Source: a virus. Taken from it: a DNA stretch of 64,000 nucleotides. The translations under genes were made by a program, and so were the position numbers. The stretch lies in the IMG/VR virus record IMGVR_UViG_3300003702_000965, positions 19,951-83,950 of that record. One strand, 5' to 3'. A model generated the notes under the pieces. That model was not told the DNA's origin. It was given only the letters and a program-made list of their open reading frames with translations, and did not search any database. Of this stretch, positions 1 through 9,508 are shown in pieces (position 1 is the first letter of the stretch; every line of letters begins with the position of its first letter).

Positions 1-2
1 TT

Positions 3-596
3 TCAGGATTTGGCTTAAATCAGAGAGCCATGAATATTTCAGTAGATTATAATGAGTATGCGGGAAGAGTGGATTTGTCTGCCGATTTTAATGATGATGA
101 TCAGTTCCTCGGGCAGTATAGAAAGAATGATAAAGTATCATATTCGATTAAAGTAAAGCCTACGATCCCAATGATCTCCTCAAAACCAATCATTTCGACT
201 ACAGCGACTATAGGAGTTGGTGAGGTCACAAAGCATGAATTTTTTGATTTGCGAGTAAACAAAAAAACTGAAGTTTCAATCTCTTGTAATGTAAAACCAG
301 AAAAAGGGGCGTATTTTTACAGGGAAAATCTTGTGGAGGAAGCCAAAACAGACGCGTATAATCTAAGAAAGGTTTTGAAACAATTATATGTAGATGAACA
401 GGCGATTAAATCCAACACAAACACGATAGATGATTCTGCGAGTTTTATTAAAATTAATTCAGATAAAATAAATTATGATAAATTTTTGGGGGACTTTTCT
501 TTGTCGTCCTCTTATAGTTTCAATGATATAGCTGGTCGTTTTGTTAAACGGCCCTCTAACTTGTTCAGCAATGAAGATCCGTTAGCGGAAATTTAA
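3..596 (+). CDS. C-terminal part of a virion/tail-type protein (5' truncated by window edge)
   Basis: The frame is open from base 3 to the stop at 594-596. The first ATG is at 30, but the upstream codons read SGFGLNQRA without a stop or an obvious start, so this is most likely the end of a longer protein. The visible part has many short beta-prone segments (NISVDYNEYAGRVDLSADF), typical of tail or fibre proteins, followed by a helical stretch near residues 105-135. It lies 5 bases before the next virion-type gene on the same strand. I do not recognise a family; the structural role is inferred from style and neighbourhood only. Confidence 0.6.
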   Translation, partial: SGFGLNQRAMNISVDYNEYAGRVDLSADFNDDDQFLGQYRKNDKVSYSIKVKPTIPMISSKPIISTTATIGVGEVTKHEFFDLRVNKKTEVSISCNVKPEKGAYFYRENLVEEAKTDAYNLRKVLKQLYVDEQAIKSNTNTIDDSASFIKINSDKINYDKFLGDFSLSSSYSFNDIAGRFVKRPSNLFSNEDPLAEI

Positions 597-601
597 ATTT
601 T

Positions 602-2842
602 ATGTTTGATAGAGATTTATTTTTTAGATATGCGAGTGGAGTGAATCTGGAAACAGGGGCAATGCTGACTTACTATGCCTTTAATGAGGTCGTCCCTAGG
701 CAAAATCATAAAATATTTAATTCTCTTTATTCAACTGGAGAAAATTTTTTGTCTGGGGAAATATTGGATTCAGATAAATACGCTGGATACTCTTTGGGCT
801 CTGGCAACTTTCCTGTTAGTGGCGAGTTTACTGGAGCTGGTTACCTTGACAGAAAAATATTTGATGGATCTGGATATTTCGACGGGTCTGACTTGATAAA
901 AATAGGGCATAATGTCGACTTGGATTCTTGGACTATGTTCTTTAATTATTCTGGCGCTAATGAAATCTTGGGCGCTGGAACTGCAATTGGTAAGGAGAAG
1001 GTTCTGTTTTCTTCTTGTGGATCTCCTACTGGTTTGTCTGGGTGTTCTATTGGCGTGTTGGACAATAAGTTCATATCTTTAAAAAATTATAATGAAACCG
1101 GAAGAAATTCTTTAATTTTGACCGCCCAATATCCGGGGCAAAATTTAGTTTCCATCTCGAGAAGCTTTGGTACAAAATATAATGTTTTAGGGCTACATAA
1201 TGTATATGAGAACAAACATCATTATTCAACATTTACAGATCCTAGTTTTAAAAAATCAAACCAATGGCATTTAGGCTCTCATAGTGGGGTTAATACGTAT
1301 GATTCTACGCTATTGCATAGGGCAACAGGGTTTAGGGGATATATAGATGATTTTGTTTTATTTAGCGGTGACTTGTCTAATGTGAAAAAAGAAAGTCTTA
1401 GTAAATTCTTTGGTCTAACTGGTTATGCCTATGCTCAAACTGGACTAGTGTCTGGATATTTTAGTGGAGTTACTGGAGTAAGCGTTATCTCTGGTGTTAT
1501 AGGTCAGGAGGTGAGTGGATATACGAATAAAATAGTTCAAACAATAACAGACAGATCGAACAAAACCATAAATATATACGCCAAAGTTCCTGTTTATTCT
1601 CCAGTAAGTGGACAGTTAAGAGTTTATACCACTGGATCTGCCTATGTCCAAACTACGGGGATAGTAACCCCCGAAAAACTAAGCTATTCGTCTGATTATC
1701 TTAAAAGATATTCTTTCAATGCCATTAATTTCTCGAAAGCTAACGCGAGCAATTCAATAGTTGAATTTAGAAGCAGTAATACAGGGATTGAAAATGTTAA
1801 TCTAACCCCTTCAATTATTGAGGACAAGTCCTTTGTCATTAACGAGGAAGCCGCCAATGGGAAATTTAATGTTTTTGTGAGTGGTTATTATAAGTCGCCG
1901 AAAGCTTCTGATATAATTGATGCCGGAGCTTTGTTTTCAAGTTACGGAGCGTCAGGAAGCGATGGGCTACAGACTGGGACTTTCGAGTTTTTAGACGTCA
2001 TGTCTGGTCAGGCTTATACTTTCGACCCTACTGGAGCTTATTCTTCTTCGGTTGTTGCTAGAGATCCTTCTGGGGTTGTCGCGGTGGGCCTTAACGACAG
2101 TATTCATTCCGAATGGGTACAAAACAAAACCCCAATTGAGATAACCCCGAAAACAAATAAACTAATATTTTTCCATAAGACCCCACCTTCAATAGCGTAT
2201 AGGTTTTCGTCTTTCCCAATAAAACTTACTCCGGTCTATAGCCATGATTATCAAGTCGGCGGCTCTGGATCGTTTTCTTCCGTTTCTTCTTTCGGTTCAG
2301 ATTCGGATAAAATTTTAGTTGATTTGCCGAGCTCTAGCAGGGTTTTATATCACAATTTTACAGGGCATTCGAACGGGCCTCATACAATTTTCTCTGGTTC
2401 TGGTTACGTAAATAAAGATGTTTATTTGGATGGGTTAAAGCTCGGTTCTGGATATGACCACGATACTTTTGGCGGAAAATTTAGACTTAAAAAGGCTGTT
2501 CCCGGGGCCGGAAATAAGGGTTTATTTTTTGTTCCTAGGGCTTATGAAAATTTTATAACAGGCTCCGGCGTTTTGCAGGCGAACAAGGTCGCGTTTAACG
2601 CTCAGTATAACAAAATTCCACAGTCTGAAACCAAAGCTCCATTATTAGACGAACAATTCTGGAGAGCGGGAAAAAGGGAAAAAGAAGATGCGGATTATGA
2701 AAAAGTCTTAAGGAACGGAATGTTCTATTCTCCTACGGGTTTGGCTTCAACTGCTACAACCTATGATAATCATGTATTCAGCGGAATAGCGACAGGATTT
2801 TTCAATACTCTTTTAACGTCAGTACAAGATAACTCAGTATAA
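602..2842 (+). CDS. Large tail/fibre-type protein with a LamG-like (concanavalin-type) region
   Basis: The protein has 746 residues and is rich in Gly, Ser, Tyr and Phe. Residues about 80-270 look like a LamG/concanavalin A-like jelly roll: an opening FDGSGYFDGSD segment, a DSWTMFFNYSG strand and a closing GYIDDFVLFSGDLS strand, the usual order in phage carbohydrate-binding tail proteins. The rest consists of repeated short beta motifs with SGY/TGY turns. A receptor- or glycan-binding virion role is inference from this domain and from neighbouring structural genes. There is no Shine-Dalgarno sequence before the ATG; the gene follows the previous stop after 5 bases. Confidence 0.65.
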   Translation: MFDRDLFFRYASGVNLETGAMLTYYAFNEVVPRQNHKIFNSLYSTGENFLSGEILDSDKYAGYSLGSGNFPVSGEFTGAGYLDRKIFDGSGYFDGSDLIKIGHNVDLDSWTMFFNYSGANEILGAGTAIGKEKVLFSSCGSPTGLSGCSIGVLDNKFISLKNYNETGRNSLILTAQYPGQNLVSISRSFGTKYNVLGLHNVYENKHHYSTFTDPSFKKSNQWHLGSHSGVNTYDSTLLHRATGFRGYIDDFVLFSGDLSNVKKESLSKFFGLTGYAYAQTGLVSGYFSGVTGVSVISGVIGQEVSGYTNKIVQTITDRSNKTINIYAKVPVYSPVSGQLRVYTTGSAYVQTTGIVTPEKLSYSSDYLKRYSFNAINFSKANASNSIVEFRSSNTGIENVNLTPSIIEDKSFVINEEAANGKFNVFVSGYYKSPKASDIIDAGALFSSYGASGSDGLQTGTFEFLDVMSGQAYTFDPTGAYSSSVVARDPSGVVAVGLNDSIHSEWVQNKTPIEITPKTNKLIFFHKTPPSIAYRFSSFPIKLTPVYSHDYQVGGSGSFSSVSSFGSDSDKILVDLPSSSRVLYHNFTGHSNGPHTIFSGSGYVNKDVYLDGLKLGSGYDHDTFGGKFRLKKAVPGAGNKGLFFVPRAYENFITGSGVLQANKVAFNAQYNKIPQSETKAPLLDEQFWRAGKREKEDADYEKVLRNGMFYSPTGLASTATTYDNHVFSGIATGFFNTLLTSVQDNSV

Positions 2843-2845
2843 AAT

Positions 2846-5518
2846 ATGCCATCCCATTATCACACAATAGAGCAAATACAAATAGGAAACCAGAAGCCCG
2901 GTTTATTAGAAAGCGACGGAGTCATATACGCCATTATATCCTCGAGCTATACTCAGGGATATACAGATGGCCCCTCTAAGTTTTCCATTAGCATCGTTTC
3001 CACGGATTCTTCTGTAGAGTTGGAAAGCCCTAGTGGATATATAGGAACTAAATTCGAGAATACATTTGCCGAAAGCAATTTGGAAACAATAACCATTCTA
3101 GATAATGACGGTGAAGGAGTTTTTTCTTTTACGGGCTTCTTAATTTCCTATTCGGAGAATCTTTCCGCAGGAAACAGGTCTTACACCTTGGAATACGTTG
3201 ACACCTCAGTAATATTAGATAAAATTTTTGTAGGACTGCCAAATAGACATAAGAGCAGTGACCACTACAACATGGCAGAAGTGGATGTAAAAGCTTTGTG
3301 TACGGATGCCGAAGGGATATCTACGGTTGCTTCTCGTAAATTTCGCCTTGATGGAACGCGACTAGTAGACGGAGTAACTGGCATGCCGCTGGGAGATGGA
3401 ATAAAATTAGCTTCTGAAAGAAGTTATAAGGCATTTTTGAACCGTGAAAAATTTGCTGGTGGAATGATGATAGTTGGAGATGAGCAATGGTCTGAGAATT
3501 CATGTTCTATTCCTAAGGTTGATTATGAGCTTGGTGATTTACTTTATACCATGAGCATCGGAGCAAATATCCTTTCCGAAGGAGCTCCGGTGAAGGGAAT
3601 AAGACGGGAGCATTCTGGAACTCTGAGGGCAGTTTTAAGTAATTGGTGTGCTGAGTTTGGTTATACTTTTATTTGGGGTGCCGACAAAGATTACGACAGA
3701 GTTTCTTTTATAAATATGGGTATAGGTATTAATCCTAACTTTAGGGGCATCAAAAGTGCGCTAAAAACGGCTGGGATTGAGTCCATGACTTATTCCAAAA
3801 CAAATGATTCAATGTCCGTGGGTTTAACTACTCGTTTTATGAAGCCTCATAATATAGAAGACAAGTCGGTAAGCATTTCAGCGCCTGTCCCATGTTCTCC
3901 GTTGAGGATCCAAGATGTTTTTAATTTTCAGACTTATGCTGTCCAAATGCCGGGGCAAGGAGTCAGGGGGGATGCATTTTCCATAAGCTGTGCTTTGTCC
4001 AAATACAACACCGACATAAGGACTTTATGGTATTTGGGTGGCTGCCGGCAAGGCAATTTTAGGTGGGAGGCGTTAGGGATATATTTAGCAGCCGGATCGT
4101 GGGGCTCTGGAGACAATGATTTTTACGCATTGGGCAAAGATGCTGAAAAAAATAATTTATTAAGATCTTATTTTTTATCTGATTATGATCAGATATTAGA
4201 GGAATGGGGCGGTGCGGCTAACGTTAAGTGCGCTATAGTCTATAGAAGCGAGGATATGGAAAATAGATTTATAGAATGGGAAAGAAGTATAGCTGATAAT
4301 TTTATAGGGCAATATTTTAAAGCTAATTATTACAGTACTATTCCAGACTCGGAAGAATGCGGCCCGTTTGGTAGAAGAATGAAAGTTGCGGACAGCGATC
4401 CTCCATTCGAAGATTTGATAGGAGGATTTGTGGAGGCAAACTCAATGGATCCATACGGCAAAGGACTTGGCATTGCGCCCTTCGCAAAATTTGGCCATGT
4501 AATAAAGAGATCTTCTGCGCCTTGGGTTGGTGGCATTGAGGCTGATAATGAATTAGATGTAAAAACATTTTTGCCTAGGTTTTTCCCAATAGATAACGAC
4601 GTCATTGAATTGTTAATCGAAAACGGAACGATGACTGATGCCGTAATAAGTAGTTTCGCTATGGGAGGTGCTAGATTTGAGCTGGGGATTATGGTGTTTC
4701 ACACAAAATCAATCAATACAAGCTCACTTGTGAGCATCGAGAACGGTAGAGGTGAGAACAATAGCGAAGTTACATTTAACGAAATCAATAAAGGAGCTAT
4801 GGGGGTGAGCTCTGATTGCAAGCGTACCTGCTCCATCGATATCGAACAATTAATTTGTAGAAAACCCATCTTTCCGAACAATTTAAGACCCGGCCCTAAT
4901 AGTAATAGGTGCATGACGGTTGATGTGACGTATGACGGAGAATCTTTGGGGAAAATATTTATGCCAGCAGGGACGCTTGAAAACAGTGGTTTCACTAGGA
5001 TAGAAAAGATAGATTTTTCCAACACTTTTTTCAAAAAAGCGATCAAACATTTCGAGTTTTCCCCGCCAAGTAATGTCCTTAACGCGGCTTCTATAAATAT
5101 AGTGACTCAAGACATGACTAATCAGGTTTTGTATCTTCCCAGCGAGACTGGAGACAGAGTATTAACCGCTGATACTATTGTAATCGGTAGAGGAAGCGCG
5201 AAAAGCTACGGTTATATAGACGTGGGATTTGGCGGTGCAGTAAGAAAATATCATAACGATACGTTGGGAAGCTCTGTTGTTGGGGGGGAAAGCTCGCCTA
5301 AGGAAACTTTAAGCGCGGTTGTTCCGTCTTACGCTTTGTCAAAAATAACAGAGCTATTGAATGTGAAAAAAGGAATCTCTTCCTTTACTTTTTCTATCGG
5401 AGCTAATGGTTCAGACGTGAATGTTTCATTTGCTAATTTACCACCCACACCCCCATCAATGGATATTTTAATGATTGATCAAGCGGTGAAAACAAGCACA
5501 ATCCACTTTAGAAATTAA
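2846..5518 (+). CDS. Large tail protein, possible baseplate-hub/tail-tip component
   Basis: This 890-residue protein starts with an ATG 3 bases after the previous stop and has no Shine-Dalgarno sequence. Residues about 240-300 contain a GTLRAVLSNWCAEFGYTF segment that resembles the 'short-range lookup' helix-strand of phage hub proteins (late control D/gp27 type), where a mini-domain is followed by a Trp-rich strand. The C-terminal third is beta-rich with Gly turns. Its length and place between a LamG-type protein and another tail-type protein fit a hub or tail-tip part. No enzymatic motif is visible. The hub call is tentative; 'virion protein' is safer. Confidence 0.5.
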   Translation: MPSHYHTIEQIQIGNQKPGLLESDGVIYAIISSSYTQGYTDGPSKFSISIVSTDSSVELESPSGYIGTKFENTFAESNLETITILDNDGEGVFSFTGFLISYSENLSAGNRSYTLEYVDTSVILDKIFVGLPNRHKSSDHYNMAEVDVKALCTDAEGISTVASRKFRLDGTRLVDGVTGMPLGDGIKLASERSYKAFLNREKFAGGMMIVGDEQWSENSCSIPKVDYELGDLLYTMSIGANILSEGAPVKGIRREHSGTLRAVLSNWCAEFGYTFIWGADKDYDRVSFINMGIGINPNFRGIKSALKTAGIESMTYSKTNDSMSVGLTTRFMKPHNIEDKSVSISAPVPCSPLRIQDVFNFQTYAVQMPGQGVRGDAFSISCALSKYNTDIRTLWYLGGCRQGNFRWEALGIYLAAGSWGSGDNDFYALGKDAEKNNLLRSYFLSDYDQILEEWGGAANVKCAIVYRSEDMENRFIEWERSIADNFIGQYFKANYYSTIPDSEECGPFGRRMKVADSDPPFEDLIGGFVEANSMDPYGKGLGIAPFAKFGHVIKRSSAPWVGGIEADNELDVKTFLPRFFPIDNDVIELLIENGTMTDAVISSFAMGGARFELGIMVFHTKSINTSSLVSIENGRGENNSEVTFNEINKGAMGVSSDCKRTCSIDIEQLICRKPIFPNNLRPGPNSNRCMTVDVTYDGESLGKIFMPAGTLENSGFTRIEKIDFSNTFFKKAIKHFEFSPPSNVLNAASINIVTQDMTNQVLYLPSETGDRVLTADTIVIGRGSAKSYGYIDVGFGGAVRKYHNDTLGSSVVGGESSPKETLSAVVPSYALSKITELLNVKKGISSFTFSIGANGSDVNVSFANLPPTPPSMDILMIDQAVKTSTIHFRN

Positions 5519-5519
5519 A

Positions 5520-6905
5520 ATGATTGTATTTAGCGGAAAAGATTTCAGGAATATAAAAAATGAAAAGTCCATCACTTTTTCCATGGAAAACTTGGGTTTC
5601 AGCAACACAATTGGGAGTGGCTGTTTTGGTTTCTCTGGAGCGCTAAACAAAAGCTTTAATTTTAAATTCATAAAAGGCAATCTCGAGGACTCGAATGGGA
5701 GGGTTTTTTATAATTATGATGAAAATGGTGCTTTCGATTTTTCCGGAAACGTCAATGAATCTAGTTATGATTATTATATAGATAGTATAGCTTATAGCAG
5801 AAATTCAAATAGATCCAACTACACAATTCAAAATTTCTTTGTTGAGTGTAGCGGCACCAACATGTCCGGAGATATAAACATTTATACCAAGGAGTCCAGA
5901 AAACTTAGTTTCACGCTACCTCCAAGATTCAGCGTTAGCGGAACTGTTACAGGAACAATAACAAATTCCAGCTTGGATTACTCGTTGGATATATTTAGCA
6001 GCTATACTCAGCTGGATGAACAAAGCTTTACTTTAGAATCAATCACAAACGCCGGTCATCTACGGCCCAATTCGACAATTAAATACGTTCTAAAAAACAA
6101 CACAGGAGAAGCGGGAATTGTTTATCCAATTGATTTGATTTTCCCAACTTCAGCTGGAGATATTAGGGTTTTCAAAACTTCCATAGGAAGAGCTGATAAA
6201 CCTTTTGAAAACAGCTCTCTCCAGACGTTGTCTCCCCTGTTTTCATCAGGGGAAAGCTCGGAGACGTACGACTCTGGAAGTTTTTATTTTAATAACGAAA
6301 AAAGAACCGCGACTGGATCAGGAGTAGTTGGGGATTACTATAGGCTGTTTTTGAAGTATGATCGGGGCTATACAGGGTTAACTTCAGGTTGGACAGGAGC
6401 TTTCACAATGTCAAATGCTGGGGCAGGATATGGCGATCAAAGTTTTAATGTCACTGGAGGATATGGAGTTGGGGGGCATGGTTTTGTTCTTTCTGATAGA
6501 AATGGAGTTCCCTCAGGCAGGTTGACTGGTATTTCTATAGATTCTTTAGGTAAGAATTATTCTGGTCAGCCGATTATGAAGATCAATCCCACGCTTGGAG
6601 TTACTGGAGAGACTCTTGCCGCCGGTGTTGGAGCCTCCATAACTGTGGACAGACATGGGTACTATAAAAAGTTTTGGAATGTTTGGGACCTTTATTCGGG
6701 ATCCTCTCCAACTGAATTACTTCCCGTTACTGGGGAAGACAGGCTGAATGAAGCTTACACAGGAAAGTTCCAAAGCAATCAAAACTTTTACATAGGTGTA
6801 AGGTCAAGAAACTATTATGACGACTTGGTGCAGGTTGCTGATTTGATAGTAAGTGGAGTGTCTAACGGGAAAGTGTTTACAGAGAAAATAACAGGAGTTT
6901 TATAA
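5520..6905 (+). CDS. Tail-fibre-like structural protein
   Basis: The 461-residue product is beta-rich. The N-terminal 100 residues carry Asn/Ser-rich strands (SGTNMSGDINIYT). The C-terminal half has Gly-rich turns such as GAGYGDQSF and GGYGVGGHG, followed by LTGISIDSLGKNYSG, a pattern common in phage appendage proteins. ATG follows the previous stop by one base in a TTAAAATG context without Shine-Dalgarno. The next gene's ATG overlaps the stop (TTATAATG), showing a continuous operon. Function beyond a structural role is unknown. Confidence 0.55.
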   Translation: MIVFSGKDFRNIKNEKSITFSMENLGFSNTIGSGCFGFSGALNKSFNFKFIKGNLEDSNGRVFYNYDENGAFDFSGNVNESSYDYYIDSIAYSRNSNRSNYTIQNFFVECSGTNMSGDINIYTKESRKLSFTLPPRFSVSGTVTGTITNSSLDYSLDIFSSYTQLDEQSFTLESITNAGHLRPNSTIKYVLKNNTGEAGIVYPIDLIFPTSAGDIRVFKTSIGRADKPFENSSLQTLSPLFSSGESSETYDSGSFYFNNEKRTATGSGVVGDYYRLFLKYDRGYTGLTSGWTGAFTMSNAGAGYGDQSFNVTGGYGVGGHGFVLSDRNGVPSGRLTGISIDSLGKNYSGQPIMKINPTLGVTGETLAAGVGASITVDRHGYYKKFWNVWDLYSGSSPTELLPVTGEDRLNEAYTGKFQSNQNFYIGVRSRNYYDDLVQVADLIVSGVSNGKVFTEKITGVL

Positions 6906-8716
6906 TGCCAGTAATAAAATCAGAAGCATCTCCAAATATATACAAAATAAATAAGTTTGTTATAGTTGGCTATGTGCCCGGGGCAGGATCCGAAAACTCT
7001 GACCCCAAGGAGGCAGGCGCTAATCAAAAAAGACCGATCATTTTACAGGGGCGTAGAATATTCAGGAATTCCAACAAAGTAGAGATGGTTGATACGGAAG
7101 CGCCAATTGTTAACATTGCTGTGCCCGAGAATTTGCGATTTAGTGGCGCTGGATCTGGCGAAATTCAATTTAATACTGAGGTAGCGCCACCAAATAGCGC
7201 AGCCATTGGCACGTCGACCAAAAACGCATTAATTTGCCCCCCTTACCGAGTTGCAAATCCCGATCATCAAAAATCTTTCCTCGCCCAGCTAGCGGATGGA
7301 ACCATTCCACCTCAAGCTGTTATTTACGCAATGAGGCTTGAGGCTGATGTGCGAACGGGAATTTCGCAGCCAAACTCCGAAACAAAATTAACTTGCATAT
7401 ATGTAGACACTAACGTTGACGGAAGAATGTTGAAAATTTCCAGCCAAAGCAAGTCTAATAAAATTGATCTTTCTGTAAAATACGGTCTAGCCGATCAAAT
7501 AAAAGCTTGCCAAATAAACGAAGATGCGGCTATTGAATATTTATCTGATATAGATGAGATATCTGGCTTCCCCACGGTGCTAACGTCTGCTCCGGATGAT
7601 GTCACAACTGAACAAAAATATGCTATCGCTTTTAATGGGACGGATTCGTCGATTAACACTAAAGTTGCGTTAGTTCCTTTCTCTCCCGGTAGTGGCAGCG
7701 GGGTTAATCATTTTAGAGCTTTATCTGACGTTAATTCAGCTGCAGCAGACTTGATAAGTGATCAAACTCCGGATGACGGCGATGCAGCAGTCACTGTGGC
7801 TTTTCAAAGTGGTCTGACTAATAGTCATGGGGGTTTAATTTTTTCAGCTCCAAATTTTACCGGAGGTGGATCTGCAAAAATAAGAGCAAATTATATAATA
7901 AACAAAAACTTCCAAGGAGGCGAGGGAGCTAATAATAATTTTTCCTATTTTGCGGTTTGCCCGCAGCCTCCTTTGGGGGACAGGGAAGATAATGAAAGCG
8001 CGACCGCTTCCGTTGGTTTACACACTTTTTCCGAGCTGATTGATAATGGCATTTTCAAAGTCTTAGCGGGGGATACTAACGGTGAAGATAGCTTTAGTGC
8101 TCTCGATCATGTCGGTGCAGACAATCCAAATTCAGTTTATGTGCTGACTGCTTCTCCCGGTGAGATAACTCCAGCCGATGACGAAAATCCTATACTTGGT
8201 GAGGTGAGGTTCAGACAATTAGGATATTTGGAGCAGCTGGGAGGAGTTACTGTTGCTGACGCCGTGAAATCCCATACGGACATTGAATCCGACGATGGGG
8301 TGTTATGCTTGGCTAAGTTAAAGCAAAGAACAACTGACGCAGCATCAAACGCTCGGCATACAGTAACATTCGATACGTTAGGTTCTATATTAAGCGATCC
8401 TGATCCAGCTGCCCTAAAAACAGGGACCGATGTTCAGGCCGGAAGTTGGTTAGTGGTTAAAAAGGGGGGTACTGGAGGAACGTTGCAGACTGCCCTGTTG
8501 CATGCTGATCTTTTTGGTGGTGGCGGCGGCGGGAACGTAAGTTATGAATCTCCAAGCGAAGGCCTTACGACGGGGAGGCTTAAATTAGGGACACAAGATC
8601 TTGCCGATTCACAAAAATACCAAGTTTATACGCCGACTCTTTTTGGTATCTGCAAGGAGAATGGAAGCTATGAATATAGGTATTTTTTAACCTCTCTCCC
8701 TGTCACCAGCACATAA
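6905..8716 (+). CDS. Unrecognised virion-type protein
   Basis: This 603-residue protein is acidic, with few Cys residues and many Asp/Gly/Ser/Asn turns. Its start codon overlaps the previous stop by one base, with GGAG 7 bases upstream. A Gly tract (GGGGGG) near residue 540 precedes a short C-terminal domain ending with a YRYFLTSLP strand. There is no signal peptide or membrane segment. It sits in the virion operon immediately before phoH. I find no family signature; a structural role is inferred from the operon. Confidence 0.5.
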   Translation: MPVIKSEASPNIYKINKFVIVGYVPGAGSENSDPKEAGANQKRPIILQGRRIFRNSNKVEMVDTEAPIVNIAVPENLRFSGAGSGEIQFNTEVAPPNSAAIGTSTKNALICPPYRVANPDHQKSFLAQLADGTIPPQAVIYAMRLEADVRTGISQPNSETKLTCIYVDTNVDGRMLKISSQSKSNKIDLSVKYGLADQIKACQINEDAAIEYLSDIDEISGFPTVLTSAPDDVTTEQKYAIAFNGTDSSINTKVALVPFSPGSGSGVNHFRALSDVNSAAADLISDQTPDDGDAAVTVAFQSGLTNSHGGLIFSAPNFTGGGSAKIRANYIINKNFQGGEGANNNFSYFAVCPQPPLGDREDNESATASVGLHTFSELIDNGIFKVLAGDTNGEDSFSALDHVGADNPNSVYVLTASPGEITPADDENPILGEVRFRQLGYLEQLGGVTVADAVKSHTDIESDDGVLCLAKLKQRTTDAASNARHTVTFDTLGSILSDPDPAALKTGTDVQAGSWLVVKKGGTGGTLQTALLHADLFGGGGGGNVSYESPSEGLTTGRLKLGTQDLADSQKYQVYTPTLFGICKENGSYEYRYFLTSLPVTST

Positions 8717-8740
8717 TAATCAGTGTAATATATTTCGAGT

Positions 8741-9508
8741 ATGTCAAGATTAAATTCTTCCAAATACGATTCGGTACTCATTGAAGATCTAGACTTTGAT
8801 TCATCAACAAGAGTAGTAACCAAGAGAAAAACCAGAAAAAGAATCAAGACTTTTGATATAAAAGACTTGGACTGGACAGATAAACAAAGAAATTTAATAG
8901 ATTTATCTACAGAAAAAAGCTCAAAAATACTTTTTATTAAAGGTCCGGCTGGTACTTCTAAGACTATTATTTCGGTGTATTCAGCTCTAAAAATGGTAAA
9001 TGAACTCTACGTTAACGATATAGTTTACGTCAGATCGGCTGTTGAGAGCTCAGACGCCAAGATAGGACACCTTCCGGGGGATGCTGAGCAGAAACTTCAT
9101 TTCTATAATCTACCCTTTCACGACAAGCTTTCCGAGCTTTTAGACTCAACAAACATGCAAACCTTGCAGAAAAATGACATAATTAGCGCGTACCCTATAA
9201 ACTTTTGTAGGGGTATGAGCTGGAAGAACAAGTGTATAATTATGGATGAAGCTCAAAATAGCACGTTCAGGGAAATAGTTACGCTTATTACAAGGTTAGG
9301 ATGTGGGTGTAAATGTTTTATATTGGCTGATCCAGAGCAAACAGATTTAACCAATGGGAGAACTGGCGGCTTTGAGAAGATATACAAAGTCTTCGACAAT
9401 AAAGAAAGCAGAGAGCATGGAATTCATACTTTTGAATTCCTAGAAGATGACATCAAGAGATCAGAACTAGTAAAATTTGTAGTGAAAAGATTAAAAACAA
9501 TTAAGTAA
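8741..9508 (+). CDS. phoH: PhoH-like P-loop ATPase
   Basis: The Walker A motif GPAGTSKT lies at residues 68-75 and Walker B CIIMDEAQN at 165-173, with the family motifs YVRSAVE and ILADPEQTDL. The 255-residue length matches the PhoH core without PIN or KH extensions. PhoH proteins are very common in marine phages; ATPase or helicase-like RNA metabolism roles have been proposed but are not settled. The gene sits inside the virion operon, 24 bases after the previous stop. A TAATAT box 9 bases before the ATG (8726-8731) may be a promoter -10, though no good -35 accompanies it. Confidence 0.93.
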   Translation: MSRLNSSKYDSVLIEDLDFDSSTRVVTKRKTRKRIKTFDIKDLDWTDKQRNLIDLSTEKSSKILFIKGPAGTSKTIISVYSALKMVNELYVNDIVYVRSAVESSDAKIGHLPGDAEQKLHFYNLPFHDKLSELLDSTNMQTLQKNDIISAYPINFCRGMSWKNKCIIMDEAQNSTFREIVTLITRLGCGCKCFILADPEQTDLTNGRTGGFEKIYKVFDNKESREHGIHTFEFLEDDIKRSELVKFVVKRLKTIK

